From: Allacma fusca
Taxonomy: Eukaryota > Arthropoda > Collembola > Symphypleona > Sminthuridae
DNA: 64,000 nt
Direction of reading: 5' to 3'
Assembly (NCBI GenBank): GCA_947179485.1
Contig: OX359246.1
Coordinates: 22,878,001-22,942,000, forward strand
The notes below the pieces were generated by a model. That model was not told the origin of the DNA. It ran no database searches and was given only the letters and a program-made list of their open reading frames with translations. The position numbers were made by a program, and so were the translations under genes. This document shows, piece after piece, positions 43,384-53,154 of this stretch. Position 1 is the first letter of the stretch; each line of letters begins with the position of its first letter.

Positions 43384-43746
43384 ATATCGTCGCTGAAGAG
43401 GCAAAATGGAATACATGCATTTTCGATTAAAATCAAAATGGTCTACATGCAGTTTTACTAAATGCAAAATGGAATAGATGCATCAAGTTTTAAAAGCAAA
43501 ATGGACTAAGTGCAATTTCGTCTAAAAGCAAAATGGTCTACTTACAATTTCGCTTTAAAGCAGAATTGCCATTAAGTATACACGCATGTAGACCATTTTG
43601 CTTTTAGTGAAAACTGCAAGTAGTTCATTTTGCTTTCAGGAAAGCTTGCAACTATTCCGTTTTGCCTTTAAGGAAAAAGGCATGTAGACCATTTTGCTTC
43701 TAGTTGAAATTGCACTTAGTCCATTTTGCCTCTTCAGCGACGATAT
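43384..43746. mobile_element. foldback/TIR element, 363 bp, same TIR family
   Basis: Terminal inverted repeats ATATCGTCGCTGAAGAGGCA followed by AAAATGG at both ends. The interior is a series of about 30-35 base units on the pattern GCAAAATGG-x-x-TA-x-x-TGCA, direct in the left half and inverted in the right half, so the whole element can fold back on itself. No coding capacity. Confidence 0.85.
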
Positions 43747-46171
43747 ACATTATTCTACAAACAAAATTCGTAATACATATCTCATTTTATCGCCTATTAA
43801 TTGGGACAAAACAAAAAGTGGAATTACTGTAACTACTTTTGCTAAGGTATTGTGCCACACAATATAACGTCATGAATCGATTAAAATAAATTCAAGACTT
43901 TTTTTTTAACTTTAGGCTAGCGCTGTCTTGCAATTGAAAATATTGAAGGGGAAATGGTACACTGACGTATCCACCATCAATGTAATATAAAGACAGTACT
44001 CCAAATCTTGCCTTACAGAGTATCAGCCGAGCTAAACCAATAATAGGAAGGGCTGAAAGGATTCGGGATGTCTTTGCTGGCTGAGAGCAAACATTTCAAA
44101 AAATATTAGTACAGAAATAAAAGTTTAGCCTCAGGTGTTAAAATACATCGGTAGTTTGTTATAAAGCAAATCCAAAAAGTATGATGGTACTGACTAGCAC
44201 TTACGTTTTTAAAATTGTTGAATGCAACAATGTAATTTTTGACACGGGCCCATTACTCCTTGCGTAGAAAACATCACCAAACATATATGTATTGGTTCAA
44301 ACCAGCAAAATTCTTCATTTTTCGGGTCTTTCTCTGTTTCGTTCCTGAGACTAAATTCCTCCCAATCTTGCTCAGTTTGTTTAAGGCTCATGGCAACATT
44401 TCTCAACTCAAAAACATGTGAGAAAGCTCCCTGGAATGCCCACAAAATGACAAATAGAGTTAAAATTTATCCTTGAAAAAACTTATGTTGAAATAACAAA
44501 TGGGAAAATCAAAATCCGTAAAAAAAACTGATTTTGCTCTGCGTTCGTGACCTCTTTGACTTCAAAAAGTGATCGAGGTCAATGAAATGTTTTTAGAACA
44601 TCTGTAAAATAATTTTGGGGGGAAATTATTTTGTGCAACCTTGTACATCCCAGAAGTTACAAAATATGATTCGTAGAAGAGTATGTTCATCAAAGAATAA
44701 CAATTTAAATACGGATACTTTAAAGCATGCATTTTTTAAACATTTTCTTCCAGGAGAGACACGGCACGCGGTTCTTATAACACATAAAGTGTGTTTGGAC
44801 TGTCTGCCAGTATGTTCTACAACGTATTCCTATCTTAGGTAAATTATGACGGAATTACCTGGTTGTATGCTACATCCAATGCTCATTGTTATACAGATGC
44901 ATCCAGCAGGATTTAAACGTTCCAACCTTTGATATTGAGAATTTCAACTGGTAAGTATTTAATTCATGTTGCCCAGTAAAAAGAGAACCTGAAAGTAAGG
45001 TTAACACTTAAAATTTGTGCAGACGAAAACAAATATATGTATATGTACGTACTGGTACTTAAATGTGCTAGACCTTAGCTAACCTGGATAAATGACTTTC
45101 TCCTACGTTTGTTGTAATTGGATAATTTCTGATTGTGAGCGAAGACATCTGGTATATAACTTCCATTCGGTTTTTTAAGCGGGCTGATTTACTTTGAAAT
45201 TATCCCGATTCATTGACCACATTCAAAAATGAGATGATTCGATCTTCTAAGCTTGGGTTACTTGATTGTGTACTAGTAGCCTGAAAGTCACTTCGATTAC
45301 ATGGTTCCAAAATGATGCGTGGTTAGGATATACAAATATAAATTTTATTTCTCCATTGAAAAAATCATTTCCACTAGCAGAATTATTGAAGAACGAAGCT
45401 AGACGATTCAGATTCAGTTCCAGATTACTTTAATCTTGTTCCGGAATTAATAGAAAGGTATAAACGGTTTCTAACTTGTTACTGGATGATGTAAATACAT
45501 ACATACATAATTTGTAAATTCCAAATTAATTAAGGCTATATATTTCCTATGTATAACAGCAGTGTTGTTAACTTAAGTTTAAACATATCTGCAAAACGAG
45601 ATTCAAAACTTTTCTAAGATTTCCTCTAAAAAGTCATATTTACGAGCTTATGCTCACAGTCATTCCAGAATGTTATAATTTGAATTTCCTATGGATTTAC
45701 TGCGATTTAAGCTACGACTAAACAATTTTATCTTTACATATACAAACAGGTGTTAGTTAAAATATAACAATATGTACAGCTTATGCATCAGTATTCCTAT
45801 TGTGTTTAAATTAATAGTCAGAAATAAATACATATTTATATAAACTAAACTAGACTAAACTTATTGAAGTACAGTACTATATTGGCATTTCATGTCGTTT
45901 ATAGTTTTCCAGTAAGCTTAGCGGAGCTAAGAAGTGCGTTAATATAATAAAATTTCTGGGATACTCTAAGTTGCATTTACAGCATTCCAATAATAGGTTA
46001 AAACAAAGATTCTTCCAAAATTCTAGCCAAAAAAAGGGTGCAAAAAAATAAGCGAGTAAAATTAAATAGGAAATACGCAAGGAATAGATGTTTCTTTCAA
46101 TTACAGGTAAATGTACAGTTCGTGCCCCTCCAACCTGGCAAAGCACATGCGCCAATATAGGACCGCTTAGC
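43747..46171. other. spacer, no supported gene
   Basis: A 78-codon frame at 44209-44445 (-) and a 92-codon frame at 45877-46155 (-) have no recognised domain; the second runs up to the hAT-like end at 46172. The DNA is otherwise AT-rich and featureless. Confidence 0.35.
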
Positions 46172-46350
46172 CAGTGTTGGGCGTGTGCATCTTAACCGGA
46201 GCATCACCCCGTGAAATATTTTAGGCCCGTGCCCGCCCTCGACCCGTAAATGTTTACCCGTGTCCGCCCGGCCCGAAATTAAAGTTCAACAATAAAGCCG
46301 GCCCGTAAAATTTAAAAAAAAAGCCCGTAACCCGCCAGCTAATACCAGTT
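46172..46350. mobile_element. solitary hAT-like terminus with GCCCG motifs
   Basis: Starts CAGTGTTGGGCGTGTGC, a typical hAT terminal pattern, and is followed by many GCCCG/CCCGT words, as in a subterminal array. No inverted partner end was found, so it is probably a truncated copy. Confidence 0.45.
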
Positions 46351-46728
46351 CAGCTTGTAAATCCATATCTACAGAACCAGAACAATTTTCTTATTCAATT
46401 TTTCATTTTCGCCTTTTTTGAATAAAATTGGTAAGAGTTCTTACAATTATGTTTGGCCTTTTACCCTTTTCTGTCTGATTTCGTCCAGCCTGCGATTCAT
46501 TCTTTTGAAAGTAACAATACCAATTGGAATTTCTACAGAGGCTGTGACACTAGTCAAAATGAGTACTACAATTTAAAAATTTTCCGCACGTTAAGCATAT
46601 ACTAGAACTGCACAGCTAGCTATAGCTGGCTGTGCTAGTACTGTTATATATATATATATACCAGGTCATAGATGGGCCTTTTTCTCTCCCCCTGCCTCTT
46701 TGTTTGAGGAATGGAATATAGCCTACTA

Positions 46729-47530
46729 CAGTAAAACCTGTATACAATGGCCGTTCATATAATGGATTCCTGTTAATAGTGGACACATTTTACCACCCGG
46801 TCCCACCTCCTATCCTTTAACATAGGAAACTCCCTCCATATAATGGTTTTCTATACCTGCTCATAGTGGACTAACGATCATACCCCTTCAGTTAAAAATG
46901 CAGCTTGAAGGACCTGTATATAATGGTCAACAAGTCAGAACGAAGGTATACAACTCGCGCGAACCCGAACCAATAACATAGCTGCTTGAGTTTAACTCGA
47001 TTAAAGAATTTGGACTACGTTTTTATTTGCAGCGGTTTCGTTTTGTATGTATATGCACTACCTAAATTAAATGCTTATTTATTAAGTCTGTTGTATTTAA
47101 ATATTTTGCTTCTTATTCAGTGTTGTGAAGTATTTTAAAATAACTAAACTGGCTTTTAATCATCATAAAATTATTAGTTGCTTTGCAAGAACTCAAATAA
47201 TTTAGTAATGATTCGACAGAAGTTACGCAAAGTTCTCACTCTCTCAAACAAACTTACAATTATTGAAGTTATTCAAAATTGGAAATCCCAGAATGAGCTT
47301 CCTGAAGAGCAAGAAATGGCCAAAAAATTAGTGACTATTTTAAAAACTAAAATAACTGACTTTCAATAACGTGTATATAAGTAAAACTTTGTTAGATACA
47401 TGCTGGTATGCGAGTATGTGTATGTATTTATATAGTGACCCCTGACCACTATATACTTATATAGTGGTCCCTGTCTACAGTGGTCAAATTTTGGCGTCCC
47501 TAGGAAAACCATTATATACAGGTTTTACTG
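46729..47530 (+). mobile_element. Tigger/pogo-like element, 802 bp, internally deleted
   Basis: Twenty-two-base TIRs (CAGTAAAACCTGTATA start, one mismatch) flanked by TA (46727-46728, 47531-47532). TATAATGG words recur next to both ends. It retains only a fragment of a transposase DNA-binding domain. Confidence 0.85.
47208..47369 (+). pseudogene. CENP-B-type N-terminal helix-turn-helix remnant
   Basis: The frame from the ATG at 47208 (53 codons) reads RKVLTLSNKLTIIEVIQNWK, the pattern of the CENP-B/pogo N-terminal DNA-binding helix-turn-helix (basic residues, L-x-L-x-x-K-x-x-I-I-x-x-I). It stops before the second helix-turn-helix and no DDE domain follows, so it is the stump of the Tigger-like transposase. 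Confidence 0.6.
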
Positions 47531-47894
47531 TAGCTTTCTCCCTCGTCATTAGAGAGGTTGTGGGCTACTGAAACTAGATTTCGGTAAAGGTAAAAGGATT
47601 GGTGTACCGTAACTGGTTTCGGTACAGCAAATGTCGTTGTGTTAAGCCGGGATACAGTACAGGTTTAGGACAAGGCGCCGAGTTTAAACCATCATTTCGC
47701 AAGGACATCTGGATTTGTCTGACTTGAATGTAGGGAAGAGTTCGAAATTAAAAGGTGTTAAATATTTTAATTATTAATTAACTAGTATTTAATAGGTTTT
47801 AAAGAACAAAATTCCTTCTTTGTTGTACCCACTTACATGTAATAATGTCTCGCTAGAATCATAAATTATTTGTACCGGGTTCAATTTTATAGTG

Positions 47895-49159
47895 ATGGAA
47901 TGTTATTTGTTCAACCAGGAGTTAGAATTTCCAAATTTTTTGCTTTTGAACTTGACATTGGAAAATGATATTTGCAAGGAATTCGAAAAGGATAAATGTA
48001 GTGCCACGAGGTTTAACCTAAAAAGATTGTCTGACAGTGAATCAAAGTTTAACTTCCGATTCACGACTTCCGAAATCGAAGAGCTAGTTCGCCATTTCAA
48101 ACTACCGGAGAAGATAACGACTGGGGATCAATCAACTTTTGAAGGAACCGAAAGTAAAAAATGTTTATGTGAATTTTGAATTACAATGTTTAATTTTCAG
48201 ATTTAATTAATAATAGTGTTTTCTTAGGTTTGTGCATTCTACTACGAAGACTTGCCTACCCAAACAGATTGGGGGATTTAAAACTCATGTTCCATCGGTC
48301 CAAGTCCCAACTTTCTCGCATAATAAACTGGATGTTGGAACACATCACAAAAAATTTTGGGTATTTGATGGAATCAATGGATTTGTTCTGGCTAGACGAT
48401 GAACATCTTAATATGTATGCCAGAAAAATACATGATAAAGGGGCACCGTTATCAAAATGTGTGGGATTTACGGATGGTAAGTTCCTATGTATATACTAAT
48501 TTGGCTTATGCTTATATATATACGATTGAAATGTATATATATATATATGTTTGAAGTGTTTTTTTTAAATTAGCAATATTATTTATTTATCATTGTTTTA
48601 TTTTATACGTGTAGGCACACTTAGACCAATATGCCGTCCCGGAAAACACCAACGAGAGCTCTACAATGGTCATAAACGCACACATGGCTTGAAGTTCCAA
48701 TCAGTGGTTATCCCAAACGGTTTGATTACTAATTTGTACGGACCAGTAGAAGGAAGGCGACATGATGCATTTATGCTAGCAAATAGTGGTCTTCTACACA
48801 AGCTTGAGTCAAAATTTCGGGGAATATTTTATCTTTACGGTGACCCAGCATATCCCATGAGACGTGAGCTTCTTGCTCCTTACCGCAAAGCTCACGTATC
48901 CCCCGATGAAGCCGAATTTAATTCCCGGGCGAGCTAAGTCCGCGAGTGCGTAGAATGGGAGTTTGGAAGAGTTGTCTCCCTTTTTGCTTTTGTTGATTTT
49001 AAGAAAAATCAGAAACTTTTACTGCAACCTGTTGGAAAGTACTACAAAGTAGCATGTCTTCTTACTAATTGTCATGCATGCATCAACGGATCAATTACAA
49101 GCACTTACTTCCAAGTGGAACCGCCTACTTTGGAACAGTACCTAACAAATTGCATGTAA
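47895..49159 (+). pseudogene. Harbinger transposase (DDE_Tnp_4), one in-frame stop
   Basis: Exons 47895-48153, 48228-48476 and 48615-49159 join in phase (donors GTAAAA and GTAAGT, acceptors TCTTAG and GTGTAG) into 350 codons. Exon 2 begins SLCILLRRLAYPNRL, the family's helix-turn-helix-like segment. Catalytic landmarks are GFTDGT (first Asp), a QR-x-x-YNGHKR-x-HGLKFQS stretch, GPVEGRRHD, then YGDPAYP (second Asp) and CVEWEFGRV (Glu). A TAA at 48935-48937, just before that last motif, interrupts the frame, so the copy should lack the catalytic Glu. A single substitution or an assembly error could explain it. The upstream GTG at 47892 was ignored in favour of the ATG. Confidence 0.85.
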
Positions 49160-49244
49160 AATACCAAAGGCAGTTAAAAATAAAAGTTTAAATCACCAAA
49201 ATATGTGTACTGAGACATTTTTATTCTTATGTGGATGTACTATA

Positions 49245-50653
49245 CTAATGTTTCTTTAAAAGCTGGAGCAATATATCGTTTTGGTTTGCTAGCATCTGCT
49301 CCTGAATTGCAATACGCCGAGTTTCCAGCTCTCGATCCAAATCACGTTGGCGAGTGTCGTTCTCAAGCCGTTTCACTTGCAAGTCCAGCTCCATTTTCTT
49401 CAAATCCAGTTCTTGCTTTTTTACTTTGTTCGACTCCTCACTGCATTGCAAAAACACATCATGCAAGGATTTTCGCTTCCGATCAAAGACTGCAGTTGGA
49501 GAATCAGCGATGTCACCAGAATCCAAATCTGAAGTTTTTGATAAACAAATATACGTATTAAAATAGTTAGTTTACACAAGAGGAATATACTGTAGATGTA
49601 ACTTTTGTTACGTCGTCTCGTTTGCCCGAATGATATCTCAGGTACGACAAATCATCGTTAAGTGATAATTTGAGGTATAGGGTGGCGTCAGCTACTCCCG
49701 TCATAGAGTGGAAGAATTCGGAGTTTTGTTTTCAAAATTTCCGAAAAAACTATGGGTTTAATTCAACTGCATAAATACAATAGCCAATACCATTTGCATA
49801 AACAATATTCACAAACATTTTCATTGAAATCGGTCTAGTAGTTTCTGAGATATCGTGCGGAAGGACACACAGACTACGGACAATGCTATTTTTTGGGGGT
49901 TGACCAAACCCTAAAAATGGTTCTAAATTCAATCGGCTTAATAAATCAGAACTTCAAACTTACTTTTGTCCTTAAGTGTCTTCATAGACGCGTCTCGTAT
50001 CTGTTCCGCAACCTTTTTTGAAGATTCGATATCAGAAACCTTCGACGTTTTGCTGAGAAGCTGATCGCTGACAATTTGGTCCTTAATATCTTGCAAAATG
50101 TCACGGCGTTCATCAAATTCCTCCTCAGTTCCGGAACTAAAAGGATTTCAGACATTTGATTTTATTCGAACAGTTACAACCATTTTCAAGTTACATGTAT
50201 AAGTGTTCATATTGTTTGTACCTTTTCAGACTGTTCATATCTTCCTTCTCAAATTTTTCCATCAGAAGCTTATAACGATCCTGCATTGACTGTACCGAGA
50301 ATCTGTCTTTCAGATTTGCCTGGATTTTTTTCCACAATCCCGATCTTTCCTTATAAGGTTTGCACATCGGTAAAAATTGTATGACTTCTTTCAGTAGATT
50401 CACATCATCCAGGACGGAATAATTCCTTCTTCGACCCTTACTTGTAGAAGCGGACTCAGAATTTTTCTATAAAAATAACAGTTTGATCAAATGCTAGGAA
50501 CAAATTGTATGATTTCATTAATATCAATTTTTAATCGTAATATTGTATGAACGGCATTTGCATTAGATTAATTTAATGTAATAAGTGTAAACTTACCGCG
50601 TTAGTCTGAAGCATGATTACTTCGTCCTCATGGAAATAATCAGGAACATCCAT
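49245..50653 (-). CDS. Harbinger-associated MADF/Myb-SANT-like DNA-binding protein
   Basis: Exons 50653-50597, 50466-50222, 50136-49964 and 49528-49245 join with agreeing phases (donors GTAAGT, GTACAA and GTAAGT; acceptors ATAG, TTTAG and TTCAG) into 252 residues. The basic RRRNYSVLDDVNLLKEV, the W of SGLWKKI and QDRYKLLMEKF match the Myb/SANT-type trihelix found in the accessory protein of Harbinger elements, which brings the transposase to the TIRs and the nucleus. The C-terminal ~70 residues are a long charged coiled coil (KKQELDLKKMELDLQ onward). Unlike the transposase, this frame is fully open. Confidence 0.82.
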
Positions 50654-51634
50654 TTCACTTTAAGTATACTTTAGTGTTTGAGTAAAAAATAAATCACTAA
50701 ACAAAGGTCGAACGTTTTGTCCGCCAAAGAATTGCATGTGATTTCGCATTTGAAATTTAGCGCCATCAAAATTCATCCAATCAGTGGATTTCTTGATTCC
50801 CTAAACTAAACCGGTATACATGAGAGTCTAGCCCGATTCTGTCAGACCAGTTTCGGTAAACATCCAAGTGAAAGCACTTTCACTGCCGGAACCTGAACCG
50901 AAACCGTAAAAAACGGTAGTCCACAACCTCTCTATTAATCGAAGGCCACGTTACGGATTGTCCTCACCCTCATGAGGTGCTACTTTTAAAATACACATCT
51001 CTACCTCGCCCTCATGAGTGCCCTCGTTATTTTATATTACACGTAAGTAATACCCCTGCAATTTCCTAGCCACTGTACTTAAAATTACTTTTCAAGGCGT
51101 TTTCAAAACTTTTTTGGAAAAATTTGCTGTTGAAATAAACTAATGTACTCAAAATAATGCCTTCTATTAGTAAATGTTTTACCCGGGTATGTGCCTACAA
51201 AGGGACGTATTAGGTAACGTATTTGTTGTACCCATCCTTTTTGGGTGCTGGTTCAAATAGATACCTAAAAAGTTTGGTTCAGGTATGGGTTCAGGTTCAA
51301 ACACAAATAATTTTTGTATAACCCATCAGGTATATACACCTTTATTATAATATCTTAGCAGTATTAGGTACACACTAGGTAAATACCTGTGCGAGAACGT
51401 AAAGTGTAGGTATGAAACATTTACCTATGCAGTTGTTCGTTCCAAACAATTGGGTTTATTTGTTGGTATAATTTAAAAAAGTATATAACCTTGAAAAATG
51501 TAAAATGTTTTTTCGATTTTACCCTGAAAATAACGTAAATAACGTTTAAAACTCCAATTCACTGCTAAAAAGTGCATATCTTCCTTATATTTTAATTTTC
51601 CGCAAAATGGAAAACTTTCAGTAGTCGAACTACA

Positions 51635-51719
51635 ATATCGTCGCTGTAGAGGCAAAATGGACTAAGCGATGTACAAAAGCATGCGCACATGTTCCATTTT
51701 GCCTGCACAGCGACGATAT
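51635..51719. mobile_element. 85 bp foldback element, same TIR family as 40603 and 43384
   Basis: ATATCGTCGCTGTAGAGGCA plus AAAATGG at the left, the reverse complement with two changes at the right, and only about 30 bases between. It is almost nothing but TIR, so it shows how short a member can be. Confidence 0.85.
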
Positions 51720-51861
51720 CTTCTTATAAAAGGAAAGTTGGTCTAAATTGACAATAATGCATCATTTATTATAATCGGTTCAGCTCAGAAAATTACAGTG
51801 ATCAGTTTTCTCAGAGTAACAACGATTAGTCATAAGTATTTGCATAACCTCAGACCAGTAA

Positions 51862-52642
51862 GGTGGTATGCATAAATTATATAACGCTTAGTAGGTCGGT
51901 GGTGGTTTTTCTTAACGTTATGCTAACGTTACGCATAGTAGGTGGTACTTTTGTACTCTTTTACGTAACGCAATATTTGATTAGATCCGATTTTAACGCG
52001 TAAGTATTCTTGCCATATTTAGTTAAAATATTTCAGAGCGAGGTTTACATTTTAAGAATATGTGGGAAAATCAAAGGACTGAAATTTCTACAAGACACGA
52101 GTAATTAATCGAATGCTCGAATCGCACTTCATAATTTGGAGCTTGTGACGAAAATGGGAAATATTCCTTTCGATTACTATTGCCCATTAATGAAATCCAA
52201 GTTACAAACGCGTACATGTCCTTTGTTCCACAAATACGTTCCAAGAAAGCAGTGAGTACCCACACTACGCACAAAAAATCAGTTCACAAGACTTCTGGCG
52301 AAGATATCGACGAAACCATTGAATTTGTCGTCCGCGTCTACGAAATTGACGAGGACAGCTCAGATAAAATTGAAGTCATCTCTAATTTAGAGCAATGGTT
52401 AATGTGCCCTTTCACAGAATGGGATGTAACTGCATTGGAATAAAAGGGATTAACACAATACGGTTAATGGGACTATTCCAATATAAGTTTAGTACTAATT
52501 ATTTAAGTTATGCATAAATTAGTTATCATTGTGTTGTGTATGATAGTAGGGGTAAGATGATAGCGTTACGTATGCGTTACTTTGGGTCAGAGATGGTCAA
52601 AAATGTTGCAAATTAGCGTTATATAATTTATGCAGTGCCGCC
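51862..52642. mobile_element. Harbinger-type MITE, 781 bp
   Basis: Inverted ends starting GGTGG and GGCGGC share TGCATAAATTATATAACGC and are flanked on both sides by TAA (51859-51861, 52643-52645), the preferred Harbinger target. It is unrelated in sequence to the TIRs of the larger Harbinger at 47551. Confidence 0.8.
52216..52443 (+). CDS. unassigned open frame inside the Harbinger MITE
   Basis: The first ATG is at 52216; the frame is open from 52180. It codes a lysine/serine-rich start followed by an acidic stretch (ETIEFVVRVYEIDED), with no domain I know. It follows the TTTCAG acceptor-like site near 52030 only at a distance. It could be a relic of an element gene, a captured host exon, or chance. 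The acidic/hydrophobic alternation looks more protein-like than neighbouring frames. Confidence 0.3.
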   Translation: MSFVPQIRSKKAVSTHTTHKKSVHKTSGEDIDETIEFVVRVYEIDEDSSDKIEVISNLEQWLMCPFTEWDVTALE

Positions 52643-53154
52643 TAATATTCAATATTAGGGCCTGAAAACATCATTAATCAAGCATAAACTCCATGTAGAG
52701 TCATTGTTTACAAACTACCAAGTCTCCCACACATCCAAAAATGATAAATTTTAAGGTGACCTTTTACTTTAAAAATTAAAACTGGATTTATCGTTGGGCC
52801 ATAAACCTTGTACCTAAGCTCACATAAATCGTCATACTATCATGGAGAATGGGACGACGGTTACTTGCTAGATTACTGTAAGTGAAACTGGTGTTATGGA
52901 GTTGTGCTTGCTACAGAAAAATATATGTATGATTTTCGCATAAAGGTTAAGGTAAGATAATGTCATGAGTGCTTACTTGTGTACTCTGCCTTACCCTCTT
53001 TCGTTCATATCCGCTCTATAGGTCCTCTCCCTCATGTTCATTAGAGTGCATAAAACCAACATGTACTCGCCATCACCCTCGCAGTTTGTGAGGGCGAGGA
53101 CGAGGGCTAGCTATCCGTCATTTCCTTGTGAGGGTGCCCATGTATGTACCAGGT

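Larger units (their letters stand above)
47551..50933. mobile_element. PIF/Harbinger DNA transposon, 3.4 kb, both genes present
   Basis: TIRs AGAGAGGTTGTGGGCTAC and its reverse complement (17 of 18) with a 3 bp duplication ATT on both sides (47548-47550, 50934-50936), as this superfamily produces. TTTCGGT words recur next to both ends. It carries a plus-strand DDE transposase and a minus-strand MADF/Myb-like gene in convergent orientation. One in-frame stop in the transposase is the only damage noticed. Confidence 0.9.
46667..53146. mobile_element. hAT-like element hosting several nested transposons
   Basis: Ends CATAGATGGGC and GCCCATGTATG are inverted repeats (10 of 11) and are flanked by a perfect 8 bp duplication TACCAGGT (46659-46666 and 53147-53154). 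Subterminal regions are rich in CCCTC/GAGGG words. Inside lie a Tigger-like relic (46729-47530), a Harbinger element (47551-50933), a mini foldback element (51635-51719) and a Harbinger MITE (51862-52642); without them about 1.4 kb of host element remains. The ends do not start CAG/TAG, so the superfamily call rests mainly on the 8 bp duplication. Confidence 0.68.
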
